A stretch of DNA of 64,000 bases, taken from assembly GCF_002632725.1 (NCBI RefSeq), contig NZ_NJAI01000001.1, positions 341,033-405,032 of the forward strand, read 5' to 3'. Both the position numbers and the translations under genes were made by a program. This document shows positions 28,560 through 39,225 of the stretch, piece after piece. The notes beneath the pieces were generated by a model. The model did no database searches. It saw nothing but the letters and a program-made list of their open reading frames with translations, and had not been told where the DNA came from. Origin of the DNA: Xenorhabdus hominickii (GTDB lineage: Bacteria; Pseudomonadota; Gammaproteobacteria; Enterobacterales; Enterobacteriaceae). Position 1 is the stretch's first letter. Each line of letters opens with the position of its first letter.

Positions 28560-29698
28560 TTTTAAGAGCATTAATTACTCTGTACTTCTGCTCTTTGTTA
28601 GTCGCATGCCAGAGTAAATCAGAATCCATTGCTTCCGTAAAACCTGTTCTCACCAGTGATACACACGAACAGTCACAGGAAATTTGGCTCACATTGCCTC
28701 CGATTGCGCCACCTGAAGGTTTAAGGGCTTGCTGTGCTTTCGGTTATAACCTTAAGACTCAACTAGGGAGTATTTCCATTCCCTTCTACGGTATCGACAA
28801 TATTGTTGAGGCCGAGAAACTGGGTGAGCATCACTACAATGACAGTATAGTGGGTGCAAGCGCAGCATTGTTGGGAGTGAGCAATGAAAAATTGGGTTTA
28901 CTCTATACGAATAAGGGCGGATTTATTGATATCTCCCATGTCAGAGATACCGCAGACTATACGCTCTATTTGTTCAGCCAAATATATGCTCGTCTCGGCC
29001 AAGAGAGGGAATTGACTCTGAGCCATGAACTTGCTGCGCGTAAAATTCACTTTTTTGCTTTTACGCCGCCGGAAGATCCCGCTGAACGCTATACTCTTAG
29101 CGCCTATTTGGCGGCTAAGTTAGCGTTTCAGCTAGCAGTCTGGCATGAAATCGCACAATGGTATGGTTATCAATCCGTTCCGGGATTTCCAGAAGGCATT
29201 TCTGCTTTTTCCCCAGAAGATCTTTATTCGAATCTGTTGGGTGCACGGCTGGCAATGACGCTGATCTTGGAAGGCCATGCTTCTTCGGTGTCTCACTTCT
29301 CCGCTGCAATGGCAAGTATCTTACCGATCGCTTTGCATGAGTTAGAGGCTTCTTCTCGATCACGTACAAAAGAAATGTTTGATAGCGTAGATGGATTATG
29401 GTGGAACAGTTATCAACGTATTCCTCAGAAGTTTTTAGTCCTACGCAGAAATTATGAAACCCAAGATAACCGTTATCCCCTGACACCTTGGGGTAAAGAG
29501 CGTTTTTCTTTACGTCTGTCTCTGCCTGAGCGTTATCAACATTATTCGTTGGATAAACTGGCTGAGTTCCAGTTATGGCCAACGAATAAGATGCAAAACC
29601 TACCTGTTCCAAAACAATATTGGGCAGCGAAAGATTTTAAAATGCTGGCGGAAAATGCCCAATACCAAGATAATCAGCAGCTTTTATTGGCTAAATAG
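28556..29698 (+). CDS. DUF4056-like lipoprotein, putative hydrolase
   Basis: A 380-aa protein whose N-terminus has a lipobox LLVAC (Cys18), so it should be a lipoprotein. The core has conserved-looking polar motifs: GGFIDISHVRDTADYT near residue 123 and AVWHEIAQWYGYQS near residue 195 (HExxQ), with FSPEDLYSNLLG after it. I assign it to DUF4056 with moderate confidence. The His/Glu/Asp set could bind metal or catalyse hydrolysis, but no activity is known to me. TTG at 28556 is the start, overlapping the previous stop as TTGA, with AGGAGAGG before it. Confidence 0.65.
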   Translation: MILRALITLYFCSLLVACQSKSESIASVKPVLTSDTHEQSQEIWLTLPPIAPPEGLRACCAFGYNLKTQLGSISIPFYGIDNIVEAEKLGEHHYNDSIVGASAALLGVSNEKLGLLYTNKGGFIDISHVRDTADYTLYLFSQIYARLGQERELTLSHELAARKIHFFAFTPPEDPAERYTLSAYLAAKLAFQLAVWHEIAQWYGYQSVPGFPEGISAFSPEDLYSNLLGARLAMTLILEGHASSVSHFSAAMASILPIALHELEASSRSRTKEMFDSVDGLWWNSYQRIPQKFLVLRRNYETQDNRYPLTPWGKERFSLRLSLPERYQHYSLDKLAEFQLWPTNKMQNLPVPKQYWAAKDFKMLAENAQYQDNQQLLLAK

Positions 29699-29805
29699 CG
29701 TTCACTTTCAATGAAAACCCCTATCACTTTGTCGTGCATTTCCTCCGATTTGAAATAACCAATCGTTTTTCGATTCAGTTTTTTATTCGGATACGATAGA
29801 TTAAA
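29697..29805 (-). mobile_element. IS1-family insB 3' relic
   Basis: The minus strand reads NLSYPNKKLNRKTIGYFKSE and continues EMHDKVIGVFIESER, the InsB C-terminus. It occupies most of the gap upstream of the beta-lactamase gene. Confidence 0.65.
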
Positions 29806-29838
29806 TTGTTCCTCTCTAGCACTTATTTCTATGGATGA

Positions 29839-31005
<1,167 letters not shown>

Positions 31006-31010
31006 GAAAA

Positions 31011-31035
31011 AAGTCCGCGGCTTTGCTGCGGACTT
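31011..31035. terminator. Hairpin after ampC
   Basis: AAGTCCGC-GGCTTTGCT-GCGGACTT forms an 8-bp stem 6 nt past the ampC stop. The T-run lies on the minus-strand side (preceded by aagaaaa), so it may work better in the reverse direction. Confidence 0.55.
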
Positions 31036-31095
31036 GTACAAAATACTCAGCATGTGTATACGTTAATTTAATACCCTACAAAAAATGAGTAATTA

Positions 31096-31689
31096 ATGAA
31101 AAAAGCGATTTTTTTCTTGTTAGAGGATTATGCGGATTGGGAAAGTGCATACCTCTCTAGCAGACTCAATATCCACGAAGAATGGTCTGTAGAAACTGCT
31201 TCTTTAGAACAAGGAACATGTAAATCAATCGGTGGATTTGAAACTGTCATCAACTACTCTTTAGAAACACTCACTCATCATATTGACCTGTTTGTTCTAA
31301 TCGGAGGCAACTCTTGGAACATAGAAAATGATCAGCTCAAAAATCTGATCTCTACTTATCTCGACGCAGGTGTAACTGTTGGTGCCATCTGTGGCGCTGT
31401 CGATTTTTTAGCAAAAAATGGTCTATTAAACGATTTTAAGCATACGGGAAATTCTCAATCGTTGTGGAAAGAATACAGGGAATACCAAAACCCAGAAAAC
31501 TTCATAACAGAGCAAGTTGTTACTGACAGAAATCTCATCACCGCCAATGGAACTGCATCAATTGAATTTTCTGAGCATGTGCTGAAAGCTTTATGTATTG
31601 AAAATACACAAAAAATAGAGAGAGAGCATGAATTATTGAAAATAGGTTATTACAATTACTGTTGTAAATATGGTGACCCATTTGTTTAA
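31096..31689 (+). CDS. DJ-1/PfpI-family protein
   Basis: A 197-aa cytoplasmic protein of the class I glutamine-amidotransferase-like fold. The nucleophile elbow GAICGAVDFLAKNGLL has Cys near residue 99, and the preceding DLFVLIGGNSW is the usual glycine-rich loop. This group includes YoaZ/PfpI-like stress proteins and isonitrile hydratases, and the substrate cannot be told. ATG 31096 is 90 nt after ampC; it appears to be a single gene. Confidence 0.8.
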   Translation: MKKAIFFLLEDYADWESAYLSSRLNIHEEWSVETASLEQGTCKSIGGFETVINYSLETLTHHIDLFVLIGGNSWNIENDQLKNLISTYLDAGVTVGAICGAVDFLAKNGLLNDFKHTGNSQSLWKEYREYQNPENFITEQVVTDRNLITANGTASIEFSEHVLKALCIENTQKIEREHELLKIGYYNYCCKYGDPFV

Positions 31690-31734
31690 ACTTATTTTGT
31701 TTAAGCTTAAAGTGGATGACGGCAAGAGAGCTGT

Positions 31735-31775
31735 TCCCCCCAGAAGCATAGCGAGCAACTCTGTTACTGGGGGGG
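31735..31775. terminator. GC-rich hairpin
   Basis: CCCCCCAG (31735-31742) pairs with CTGGGGGG (31767-31774). It lies between two converging genes (PfpI-like, plus; MarR, minus) and is probably a shared terminator, though the loop is long (24 nt). Confidence 0.45.
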
Positions 31776-31841
31776 CTGAATGCGTGTCGCTCGCTAGCAA
31801 TTCGAAGGGTAAGGAGTTTGAAGGGTAAAGAGCAGGTAAAG

Positions 31842-32363
31842 CTACTCTTTAAATCCCCCCACGGTCTTGCGTACTGGCGTATGCTGTTTAATCAGCTCTT
31901 GCAAAACCTCTTTCAATAACTGACTTTTGCCATTGCCCAGTGGCTCCAGAACACTTTTTTCATGGGATTCCGCCTCAGTCAGCAAGCCTACTACCATTTG
32001 CTGCCCCATCTCTGTCAGGCTGACCAATGTAATACGGCGATCAACATCACCGTTGGAAAAACGCGCTACATGCCCTTGTACTTCCAGACGTTGCAAAACA
32101 CGGGTGATGGTCGGCTGTTTACTGACGGTTTTCTGTGCCAGCAGGCTGATACCGATCGGGCCACTTCCCGCCAATGTCGATAACACCCGCCACTCCAATA
32201 CAGACAGCCCCCGAGCTTCAACAATATCATGAAATTCAGAAGAAACTAACATCCATGCCTGCCCGAGTAAGGCAGGCAAGTAATTGTCAACAAACACTTT
32301 TGAATCTGGCATAAGCTGAACAATCCTTTTTGTCTCAGGAAGTTTTGATTCTAAAAGTTTCAT
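31842..32363 (-). CDS. MarR-family regulator
   Basis: A 173-aa winged helix-turn-helix protein. LSVLEWRVLSTLAGSGPIGI and LAQKTVSKQPTITRVLQRLE form the HTH, and DRRITLVSLTEMGQQMV is the wing. It is the last gene of the gentisate-type catabolic operon (32 nt after maleate isomerase). MarR proteins in such loci usually sense an aromatic acid or its CoA ester and repress the operon. Confidence 0.88.
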   Translation of the reverse strand: MKLLESKLPETKRIVQLMPDSKVFVDNYLPALLGQAWMLVSSEFHDIVEARGLSVLEWRVLSTLAGSGPIGISLLAQKTVSKQPTITRVLQRLEVQGHVARFSNGDVDRRITLVSLTEMGQQMVVGLLTEAESHEKSVLEPLGNGKSQLLKEVLQELIKQHTPVRKTVGGFKE

Positions 32364-32395
32364 TCATGAAAAACACGCTCACGACAATCATTTCA

Positions 32396-33151
32396 TTAAT
32401 ATTTTCCTGATAAAAGTGAGCCAAATCTCGGAACATATGTATTCAGCCCAAGTTGTTTCAATATCATGTATGTTGTCGCCACAGAAGATGAAATAACGGG
32501 TAATCCCACACGATCTTCGATCAGGGGAACTGACGCTAAAGAAGGCATTTGTACACAGGCAGAAGCGACTATCACATCCACATTGCTGTTCAGGCGCTTG
32601 GTGATCTCTACTGGGGCAAGGGGATCTTGTCGCCCGACATCAAGGTTGTCAGGGATCGCCAGCGAGATGCTATCAATGACTTCAATTCCCTCATTTTCAA
32701 TATAATCAATCACTAATTGAGTTAATGGCTCCATATAAGGCGTCAATATTGAGATGCGTTTTGCTCCCAAAGCATGAAGCCCATCCACCAAGGCTCCTGC
32801 ACTAGTAACAACCGGCGCCGGATAACCATTCTCCATTGTCCACAGATGGAGGCGTTTTTCAGAAATTCGGTGATATCCCTTGCCCATGCTCATAATTGCC
32901 ACTAAACAGGCATATCCCAACACATCTACCGACGCATCCGATAGTTCAAGCGCACAACGATCACTCTCTGCATCCATCGCCGCCAGTTCTTCTTTCGTGA
33001 CCGTTTTCATTCTCATGCGGCTGGAATGAAAGGTAAAACGCTCAGGGGCGATCGCTTCACGGGCGCGCAGAATCGTAGGGATCTCCGTTTCCATCGTCGT
33101 GTTTGAAGAAGGCACTATCTGCCCTATCCGAAAATAACGTGGCTGATTCAT
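32396..33151 (-). CDS. Maleate cis-trans isomerase
   Basis: A 251-aa member of the Asp/Glu racemase superfamily, maleate isomerase branch. The two catalytic cysteines are visible in GYACLVAIMSMG (near 80) and ASACVQMPSL (near 198), and the N-terminal GQIVPSSNTTMETEIP is the substrate loop of this branch. It converts maleate to fumarate. Together with the upstream fumarylacetoacetase-type hydrolase this gives a glutathione-free end to the gentisate pathway: maleylpyruvate -> maleate + pyruvate -> fumarate. ATG 33151 overlaps the nitrilase stop by 4 nt. Confidence 0.88.
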   Translation of the reverse strand: MNQPRYFRIGQIVPSSNTTMETEIPTILRAREAIAPERFTFHSSRMRMKTVTKEELAAMDAESDRCALELSDASVDVLGYACLVAIMSMGKGYHRISEKRLHLWTMENGYPAPVVTSAGALVDGLHALGAKRISILTPYMEPLTQLVIDYIENEGIEVIDSISLAIPDNLDVGRQDPLAPVEITKRLNSNVDVIVASACVQMPSLASVPLIEDRVGLPVISSSVATTYMILKQLGLNTYVPRFGSLLSGKY

Positions 33152-34179
33152 GGGCGATCCTCCTGCGTGGGATCTGCACGTTCAACACTCTCGCCCAGAT
33201 AGTCACGATTCAATGGTAGATCTCGAAAGCGGATCGCATTCATCGGTTGACGGTTGACTTGCAGATCGAAAATATCAAAGCGGTTGTAGTGTCCCGTAAT
33301 ATCGTGCATCTGTCGGGGCTGAATGCAACGGTTCAAATCAATATCTGCATAGACGATCCCTTCTTCATCAATCAGGGGGCTGCCAATCACACGGCCATCT
33401 GGCCCAATAATTCCCGTAAATGCGCTATTGGGACGCGCCAGCAGCTCTTCGGCTTCTGGATGCGTGGCTGTCATGGCTTGCACGATTTCCCGTGAGATCG
33501 TGGAGCAGGCAACGATGGTAAAAACTTTACCCTCAAAGCAATGAGCCGCTGCCCGTAAACGGATTGCCTCAGCCATGTCATAATCCGGTGGTGCGACAGG
33601 CAGGGAAATATAACTGGCAACATGCACCAGCTCTCCCTGAGACAATAAAGCAAAACGCGCCAGCGTATTGGTGTTCTCGCCGCAGGCCAGAGCCCCCAAT
33701 GGGCCTATGCTGGTTTCATGTACTGTTAAGGAAGAAGCATCTCCATTCGCCCACGTCAGCTTTTCCGCCCATGTCGGCACCAGTTTGCGATGGCGCCCCA
33801 GAATGCGCCCATCATCGGAAATGGTAACCAGCGTGTTATAGAGCGTCGCGATACCGTTGGGATTGCGCTCATTAACCCCGATCACGACGTTGATGTGATG
33901 ACGCGCTGCGGCTTGCGCGATTTTTTGGATCTCAGGCCCCGGTACTTCAATGGCTGATTTGCACAGTTTTTCAAACCACGGGCTTCCCTGCACAGGTGTC
34001 ATCACCCAGTTCCAATAAGGGTAACCGGAAACAAACACTTCAGGAAAAGCCACCAAACCGGCACCATTATCTGCCGCTTCTCGGATCAGGCGGCAAACGA
34101 GATCAACCGTTGCATCCGTGTCCAGAAAGATTGGAGCAGCCTGTACCGCAGCCGCCTTGAACTTAGGAAGATTCAGCAT
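33148..34179 (-). CDS. Nitrilase-family carbon-nitrogen hydrolase
   Basis: A 343-aa cytoplasmic enzyme. The catalytic triad is seen as Glu in AFPEVFVSGYPYW (near 46), Lys in HRKLVPTW (near 130) and Cys in ALACGENTNTLARF (near 163). Length and the CGENTN context point to true nitrilases (R-CN to acid plus ammonia) rather than amidases. Within an aromatic operon the likely substrate is an arylacetonitrile or hydroxynitrile; this is inference. It sits between the FAA hydrolase (30 nt) and maleate isomerase (4-nt overlap). Confidence 0.85.
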   Translation of the reverse strand: MLNLPKFKAAAVQAAPIFLDTDATVDLVCRLIREAADNGAGLVAFPEVFVSGYPYWNWVMTPVQGSPWFEKLCKSAIEVPGPEIQKIAQAAARHHINVVIGVNERNPNGIATLYNTLVTISDDGRILGRHRKLVPTWAEKLTWANGDASSLTVHETSIGPLGALACGENTNTLARFALLSQGELVHVASYISLPVAPPDYDMAEAIRLRAAAHCFEGKVFTIVACSTISREIVQAMTATHPEAEELLARPNSAFTGIIGPDGRVIGSPLIDEEGIVYADIDLNRCIQPRQMHDITGHYNRFDIFDLQVNRQPMNAIRFRDLPLNRDYLGESVERADPTQEDRP

Positions 34180-34209
34180 ATCAGGTTCCTTTTTCTCTAC
34201 ACAGTTTCT

Positions 34210-35121
34210 TTACACGGCAATGACGGGATGACGCAGTTCACCAATCTTTTCAAGATTCGCTTCAATAATATCCCCCGGCCACAACCATTCTTGTGGATCG
34301 CGTCCTGCTCCAACGCCTTCCGGTGTTCCTGTGGCAATGATATCCCCCGGCTCCAGTGCGATGCCCTTGCTGATATCGGCAATCAGGGTATTGACCTTAA
34401 ACAACATGTGACGAGTGTTAGAATCTTGTTTGGTGACTCCGTTAACTTTCAGATTTAATGCAAGGTTCTGAGGATCGGGAATTTCATCAGCAGTGACAAT
34501 ACAAGGGCCGAAAGGAGCATAGGTATCCTGCCCTTTGGAGTAGATCCATTGCCCCGCACGGCGACAGTCACGGGCGCTCATGTCGATCAGCAAACTATAA
34601 CCGAAAACATATTCCAGTGCGTTCGCTTCTGATACGCCTTTGGCGCGTGTCCCCATAATTACCGCCAGTTCCACTTCCCAATCCAATTGCTGAGTGATTT
34701 CACTGTTATGTTCAATGGCCTCATCAGGGCCAATCACTGTGGTCGGGGGTTTCGAGAAAATGACGGGTTCTTTTGGCAGCTCTTTTGCTGTATCCAGAGA
34801 TAAACTGGATTCCGCCACATGTTCAACATAGTTCAGGCCAATCCCAAAGATGTTTTTCCGTGGGCGGGGAATGGGCGCCAAAATTTTTACATTCTGCAAT
34901 GGTAGTGCAACGCCTAGCGGCCATAATCCATTGAACGACCCCAAAAGCGCGGTGGTACTGTCCACTGCCAGTGGCCCGAGATCAATAAAATCCAGCATAT
35001 TATCCGGTAATACTTTACCAACATGGCTTGCCAGTTTGGCTAAATCCACCACATTGTTATGCACAATCGCCCCCAATCGTGCGGCTGATGTCACTTCTGT
35101 ACGGTAAGTGATTAAACGCAT
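34210..35121 (-). CDS. Fumarylacetoacetate-hydrolase-family enzyme (maleyl-/fumarylpyruvate hydrolase)
   Basis: 303 aa. The FAH domain spans ~85-300: RKNIFGIGLNYVEHVAE, the metal-binding DWEVELAVIMG, and GQDTYAPFGPCIVT, GDIIATGTPEGVG. In gentisate operons this family cleaves maleylpyruvate or fumarylpyruvate to pyruvate plus a C4 acid. No maleylpyruvate isomerase is present, but a maleate isomerase is, so direct maleylpyruvate hydrolysis is the better guess. It follows the dioxygenase with a 2-nt gap. Confidence 0.88.
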   Translation of the reverse strand: MRLITYRTEVTSAARLGAIVHNNVVDLAKLASHVGKVLPDNMLDFIDLGPLAVDSTTALLGSFNGLWPLGVALPLQNVKILAPIPRPRKNIFGIGLNYVEHVAESSLSLDTAKELPKEPVIFSKPPTTVIGPDEAIEHNSEITQQLDWEVELAVIMGTRAKGVSEANALEYVFGYSLLIDMSARDCRRAGQWIYSKGQDTYAPFGPCIVTADEIPDPQNLALNLKVNGVTKQDSNTRHMLFKVNTLIADISKGIALEPGDIIATGTPEGVGAGRDPQEWLWPGDIIEANLEKIGELRHPVIAV

Positions 35122-35123
35122 CT

Positions 35124-36251
35124 CTATTCTCCCACTCGTTGATGCCCATCGTTATCACTCAGGGCTTCTTCGTAATACAATTGCAATGCCTGCATCACGG
35201 GCAGATCGTTAAAGCAGAATAGGCAAGCATCGTCTGTTTGTGAAGTATTCACATGTTCATGGAATACCCATGAAGGAACACAGAAGATATCCCGTTCCTG
35301 CCAGTCAAACCGCTGACCATCAATCACGGAGTAACCCTGCCCTTTCGCCACCTGATAAATGAAACTACCGGTATGCCGGTGTGCTTTGCCAACAAACCCG
35401 GGGCGTAATAATTGCATACTGGCACCGAGAGTCGGCATCACGTGGCCGCCTGTCAGCGGATTGGTGTAGTGCATCAGAATGTCATCGAAAGGCGATCCTT
35501 CTGAGGTACGTGCAAGGCGTTGCAAGGCTTCATAAGTTGGTTCCCATTGATATTTGAACAAGGGTGAATAAGGTTTATTCCAGCCAATATTGTGGGGCCG
35601 CAAGGCGGGTGCGCTCCAAAGTGCAACAGAGGAATCCACGGGTTCAGTCACGGCTTGGCGCAAATCAGGATGTACTTTATAAAACCCCGCCTCCAGTACA
35701 TTGACCAGTGGCATATCCAGACCATCCTGCCAAATACATGGCAGACCATCAGGTTCAACGCCGTGTTCATGCCATGTACCATTGGGCGTCAGGACGAAAT
35801 CATTCGCCCCCAACAGCATCTTTTGTCCATCGACGATGGTGTAAGCGCCACGTCCTTCCATGATAAAACGCAGGGCAGAAGAAGAATGGGAATGAGCCGT
35901 TGCAGCTTCCCCCGGTCGCATTGTCTGAAGGCCTGAATAAAGTAAGCCCACTGCGGTAGACAACCCCCGCTCTCCAGAATTGTTCAGATAAACCACACGG
36001 CGTCCAGCTTGTTCCGGTGTGACCAAATCAGCGGACTTAAGCACCTGTTCACGCAGATCTTGATAACGCTAAATAACCGGTACTGAGGCTGATTTTGGTT
36101 GCCAAGGCTCAATTTTATTGGCGATGGTCCAGAGTGCGCCTGTCTTGTACTTTTCCAGTTCCTTGTAATATGCCAACAATTCTGGAGAATCAGGCACATT
36201 AGCCCGGCCAGCAATATTTTCTCTATATTGATCATTTTCTTGTTGAGACAT
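35124..36251 (-). pseudogene. Gentisate 1,2-dioxygenase with in-frame amber codon
   Basis: The full reading frame is 375 codons, the usual length, from ATG 36251 to the stop at 35124. It is interrupted only by TAG at 36071-36069. Upstream residues end with KSASVPVI, downstream ones begin RYQDLREQVL; homologues have a Trp at the interruption (HLWRY pattern), so TGG to TAG is the simplest change. The rest is intact: first cupin with HSHSSSALRFIMEG, second cupin with HRHTGSFIYQVAKGQGYSVI and WVFHEH. The enzyme is an Fe(II) dioxygenase that opens gentisate to maleylpyruvate. Downstream initiation at 36044 would lose ~69 residues. It is either a pseudogene or read through by a suppressor. Confidence 0.88.
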
Positions 36252-36317
36252 CGGTAGCTCCTATACGGATAAAGTCGGAATTTACTGATAACGTTAGAAG
36301 TAGCTGCAACTGGAAAT

Positions 36318-38681
36318 CTATCGGGCCGTTTTTTGAATCAGTTGGTGTTCTAGCTGCTCTTTGCCGTAAAGGTAAGGCTTTGGCCAATTAATATTTGTCC
36401 AGCCATATTTGGCACATTCATGCAGCAACCAAGCTGCATCAGATAAGAAGGGACGTGATAAGGCACAGAGATCAGCACGGCCAGACGCAATAATGCCGTT
36501 GATTTGATCCGCATCCGTAATCGAGCCGACGGCAATCACAGGGATTTTGCCCTCATTACGAATACGATCAGCCATCGGGGTTTGGTACATACGTCCGTAA
36601 ACAGGGTGTTGTTCCACGGAAACTTCACCTGTGGAGCAGTCCACTATATCCACACCGACTTCACGGAAGTAACGGGCAACGGCGACTGCCTCATCAACTG
36701 TCGTTCCTCCCTCAACCCAATCCGTGGCAGAAATCCGCACAGATATCGGTAAATCAGCCGGCCAGACATCACGTACCGCTTTAAAAACCGCTAACGGGAA
36801 GCGAATCCGGTTTTCCAACGAGCCGCCATATTCGTCATCACGTTGGTTCGTCAGTGGTGAAATAAAGCTGGATAACAGATACCCGTGGGCGGCCTGAATC
36901 TCCAGCCAGTCAAAACCCGCTTCAACGGCACGGTGCGTCGCTGCGACAAACTGTTCAATGACTTTATTCATCTCTGCTTTGGTGATGGCTGCTGGTACTT
37001 GGGACACCTCAGACAGGTAGGGCAAAGTCGATGCTGAAACCAAAGGCCAGTTTCCCTCAGGCAAAGGATGGTCAGCTTGTTCCCATCCCACTTGTGTCGA
37101 TCCCCGTCGTCCTGCATGCCCCAACTGAACACCAATCAGGGCGTCAGTGTGCTGATGGACAAAATCGGTGATCCTCTTCCAAGCCTGCACTTGTTGATCA
37201 TTCCACAATCCCGTGCAAGCGGGAGTCACGCGTGCTTGTGGCGAAATGGCCGTCATTTCCGCGATCACCAGACTGGCTCCCCCTAATGCCCGGCTTCCAA
37301 GATGAATCTGATGAAATTGCCCCGGAATGCCATCGACTGCGCTATACAGCAGTGTAGGAGACACCACAACGCGATTTTTCAGGATCACGCCCCTTATTTT
37401 ATAAGGTGTGAGCAACGGCGGGATTAGAGGGAATACGTGTTCAGGCTGCCGGATGAACCGGCGTTCATAATTCTCCAACCATGCTTTGTCTCTCAATCGC
37501 AGATTTTCATGGGAAATACGCTGTGAACGTGTCAGCAAAGAATAAGCAAATTGTTCCGGTGGGAAGTTTTCGTAGCGAACCACATTTTCAAACCATTCCG
37601 TTGAATTGCGCGCAGCATTCTGGATTTTCAGCACTTCCACGCTACGTATGTCCTGATAATGGGATAGGCCCGCTGATACATTCCCCTGATAGACTTTCAG
37701 GCAATGAGTCAATTCAATCGCATCTTCCAATGCCAATTTTGTACCGGAACCAATAGAAAAATGAGCGGTGTGGGCAGCATCGCCCATTAACACGATCGGG
37801 ACACGCTTTTTTCTATTACCAAGATTACTATCGCTAAATTTACTATCGCCAATTTTCCTGTCACCTTCTGGATTGATCCAATGCACCCAATTTGAGCAAA
37901 TGATCCGGGGAAAGCGGATCCAGATGGCAGCTCCACGCAAATGGGTCGTATTCGAAATCAATGCGTGTCCATCCAACCACAGTGCGAAAAGTTTTTCACA
38001 GTATGCAATGCCCTCTTCCTGTGACATTTTATCAATGCCCGCGGCCAACCACGTCTCTTCCGTGGTTTCGACAATAAAAGTTGATAACCCTTGCTGAAAC
38101 TGGTAAGCATGAACCTGAAACCAGCCATGTTCTGTTTCTGCAAATAAAAAGGTAAAAGCATCAAAAACTTTATGGGTTCCCAACCAGACAAAACGGCAAT
38201 GGCGCTGATCGATATCGGGTTCAAACACGTCAGCATAACGGGTGCGGATCTGGCTATTGATGCCATCGGAAGCAATCAGTAAATCAGCTTGGTATTTGCG
38301 GGCAATCGCCTGTTCATCATTAATTTGGGTTTCGAACACCAGCTCAACCCCTACTTCCTGACAGCGATCTTGCAGAATATTCAGTAATTTTTTGCGGCCA
38401 ATACCGATAAATCCGTGACCTCCGCTGCGATTTACCGTTCCCTTGAAGTGGATATTAATATCATCCCAATGGCTGAATTCTCCGGCAATCGTTCCGGCTG
38501 ACACCGGATCGGCCATATTCAGGTTTTCCAGCGTCTCATCAGAAAATACGACTCCCCAACCAAACGTGTCATACGGACGATTACGTTCGATTACCACGAC
38601 ACTATTATCAGGATCTTGCAACTTCATCAGCAGACCGAAATACAATCCAGCCGGCCCTCCACCAATACAGACTATATTCAT
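36318..38681 (-). CDS. Fused flavin monooxygenase / old-yellow-enzyme (salicylyl-CoA 5-hydroxylase or 2-aminobenzoyl-CoA monooxygenase/reductase)
   Basis: 787 aa in two halves. Residues 1-~400 are a class A FAD monooxygenase ([10 protein letters not shown] at 7-16; [14 protein letters not shown] near 318). Residues ~410-780 are an OYE-type FMN reductase barrel ([40 protein letters not shown]). The fusion is characteristic of the aryl-CoA enzymes that hydroxylate at C5 and, for 2-aminobenzoyl-CoA, then reduce the ring. A small low-complexity insert (about residues 283-303, [18 protein letters not shown]) lies just before the GDAAH motif and comes from a 15-bp tandem duplication. The gene is upstream of gentisate dioxygenase in the same operon. 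Confidence 0.85.
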   Translation of the reverse strand: MNIVCIGGGPAGLYFGLLMKLQDPDNSVVVIERNRPYDTFGWGVVFSDETLENLNMADPVSAGTIAGEFSHWDDINIHFKGTVNRSGGHGFIGIGRKKLLNILQDRCQEVGVELVFETQINDEQAIARKYQADLLIASDGINSQIRTRYADVFEPDIDQRHCRFVWLGTHKVFDAFTFLFAETEHGWFQVHAYQFQQGLSTFIVETTEETWLAAGIDKMSQEEGIAYCEKLFALWLDGHALISNTTHLRGAAIWIRFPRIICSNWVHWINPEGDRKIGDSKFSDSNLGNRKKRVPIVLMGDAAHTAHFSIGSGTKLALEDAIELTHCLKVYQGNVSAGLSHYQDIRSVEVLKIQNAARNSTEWFENVVRYENFPPEQFAYSLLTRSQRISHENLRLRDKAWLENYERRFIRQPEHVFPLIPPLLTPYKIRGVILKNRVVVSPTLLYSAVDGIPGQFHQIHLGSRALGGASLVIAEMTAISPQARVTPACTGLWNDQQVQAWKRITDFVHQHTDALIGVQLGHAGRRGSTQVGWEQADHPLPEGNWPLVSASTLPYLSEVSQVPAAITKAEMNKVIEQFVAATHRAVEAGFDWLEIQAAHGYLLSSFISPLTNQRDDEYGGSLENRIRFPLAVFKAVRDVWPADLPISVRISATDWVEGGTTVDEAVAVARYFREVGVDIVDCSTGEVSVEQHPVYGRMYQTPMADRIRNEGKIPVIAVGSITDADQINGIIASGRADLCALSRPFLSDAAWLLHECAKYGWTNINWPKPYLYGKEQLEHQLIQKTAR

Positions 38682-38783
38682 GCTTTTTCTCCTGTCACAC
38701 GATACCTACACGCGAAACCTATCACTCCATTCCTGGCTGTGCTGATTAGGGAAGTTTGAGTTAAGGTGCGTAAGGTGTTTGAG

Positions 38784-39203
38784 TTAAGGCATATGTTCGG
38801 TTAACGCATAATAAAACTCATCAGGTATCGGGATCGCTTGATGGGTATCCAGTGATGTCGTGACATAAGTCTGGATCACACTCATCCTTAGTTCCCCTTT
38901 CTGGCCGATACAACGATGGAGCAAGGTCAGTGATTTTCTGCCAATTCGCTCGACCTTCAATTCCAGAAAAACCTCATCCCCCATTCTGCTAATCGCCTTA
39001 AATTCAGCTTCCAAATGAACAGTTGGCAAACCAAAGCGATGTTTAATGATGTAGTTGGAATAACCCATCGGAGTTAACTTATCGAACCAGACTTCCAGTA
39101 GATTGTTGAACATCACGAAATACTGGGGATAAAAGACAATCCCCGCAGGATCACACTCAGAAAATCTAATTTTATGAGGTTGTGTAAATCTAAGCAGGCT
39201 CAT
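38784..39203 (-). CDS. 4-hydroxybenzoyl-CoA-thioesterase-type hotdog enzyme
   Basis: 139 aa. The N-terminal IRFSECDPAGIVFYPQYF is the active-site signature of 4HBT thioesterases with the catalytic Asp near residue 19. It should release free acid from an aryl-CoA, such as gentisyl-CoA to gentisate. The start at 39203 is favoured by GAGGAG upstream; the frame is open to 39293 but that would overlap the preceding gene. It lies 22 nt after the oxidoreductase beta subunit. Confidence 0.85.
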   Translation of the reverse strand: MSLLRFTQPHKIRFSECDPAGIVFYPQYFVMFNNLLEVWFDKLTPMGYSNYIIKHRFGLPTVHLEAEFKAISRMGDEVFLELKVERIGRKSLTLLHRCIGQKGELRMSVIQTYVTTSLDTHQAIPIPDEFYYALTEHMP

Positions 39204-39225
39204 AGCAGGCTCCTCAATACCGTTT

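Noticed and set aside
31735-31775. Second CRISPR-like repeat (gttcccccc...)
   Set aside because: The match to the repeat is limited to a C-run; the fold is a plain hairpin between converging genes.
36069-36071. Pyrrolysine or selenocysteine insertion at the amber codons
   Set aside because: No pylT/pylS or other decoding genes visible and homologues have ordinary residues; pseudogenisation is simpler.
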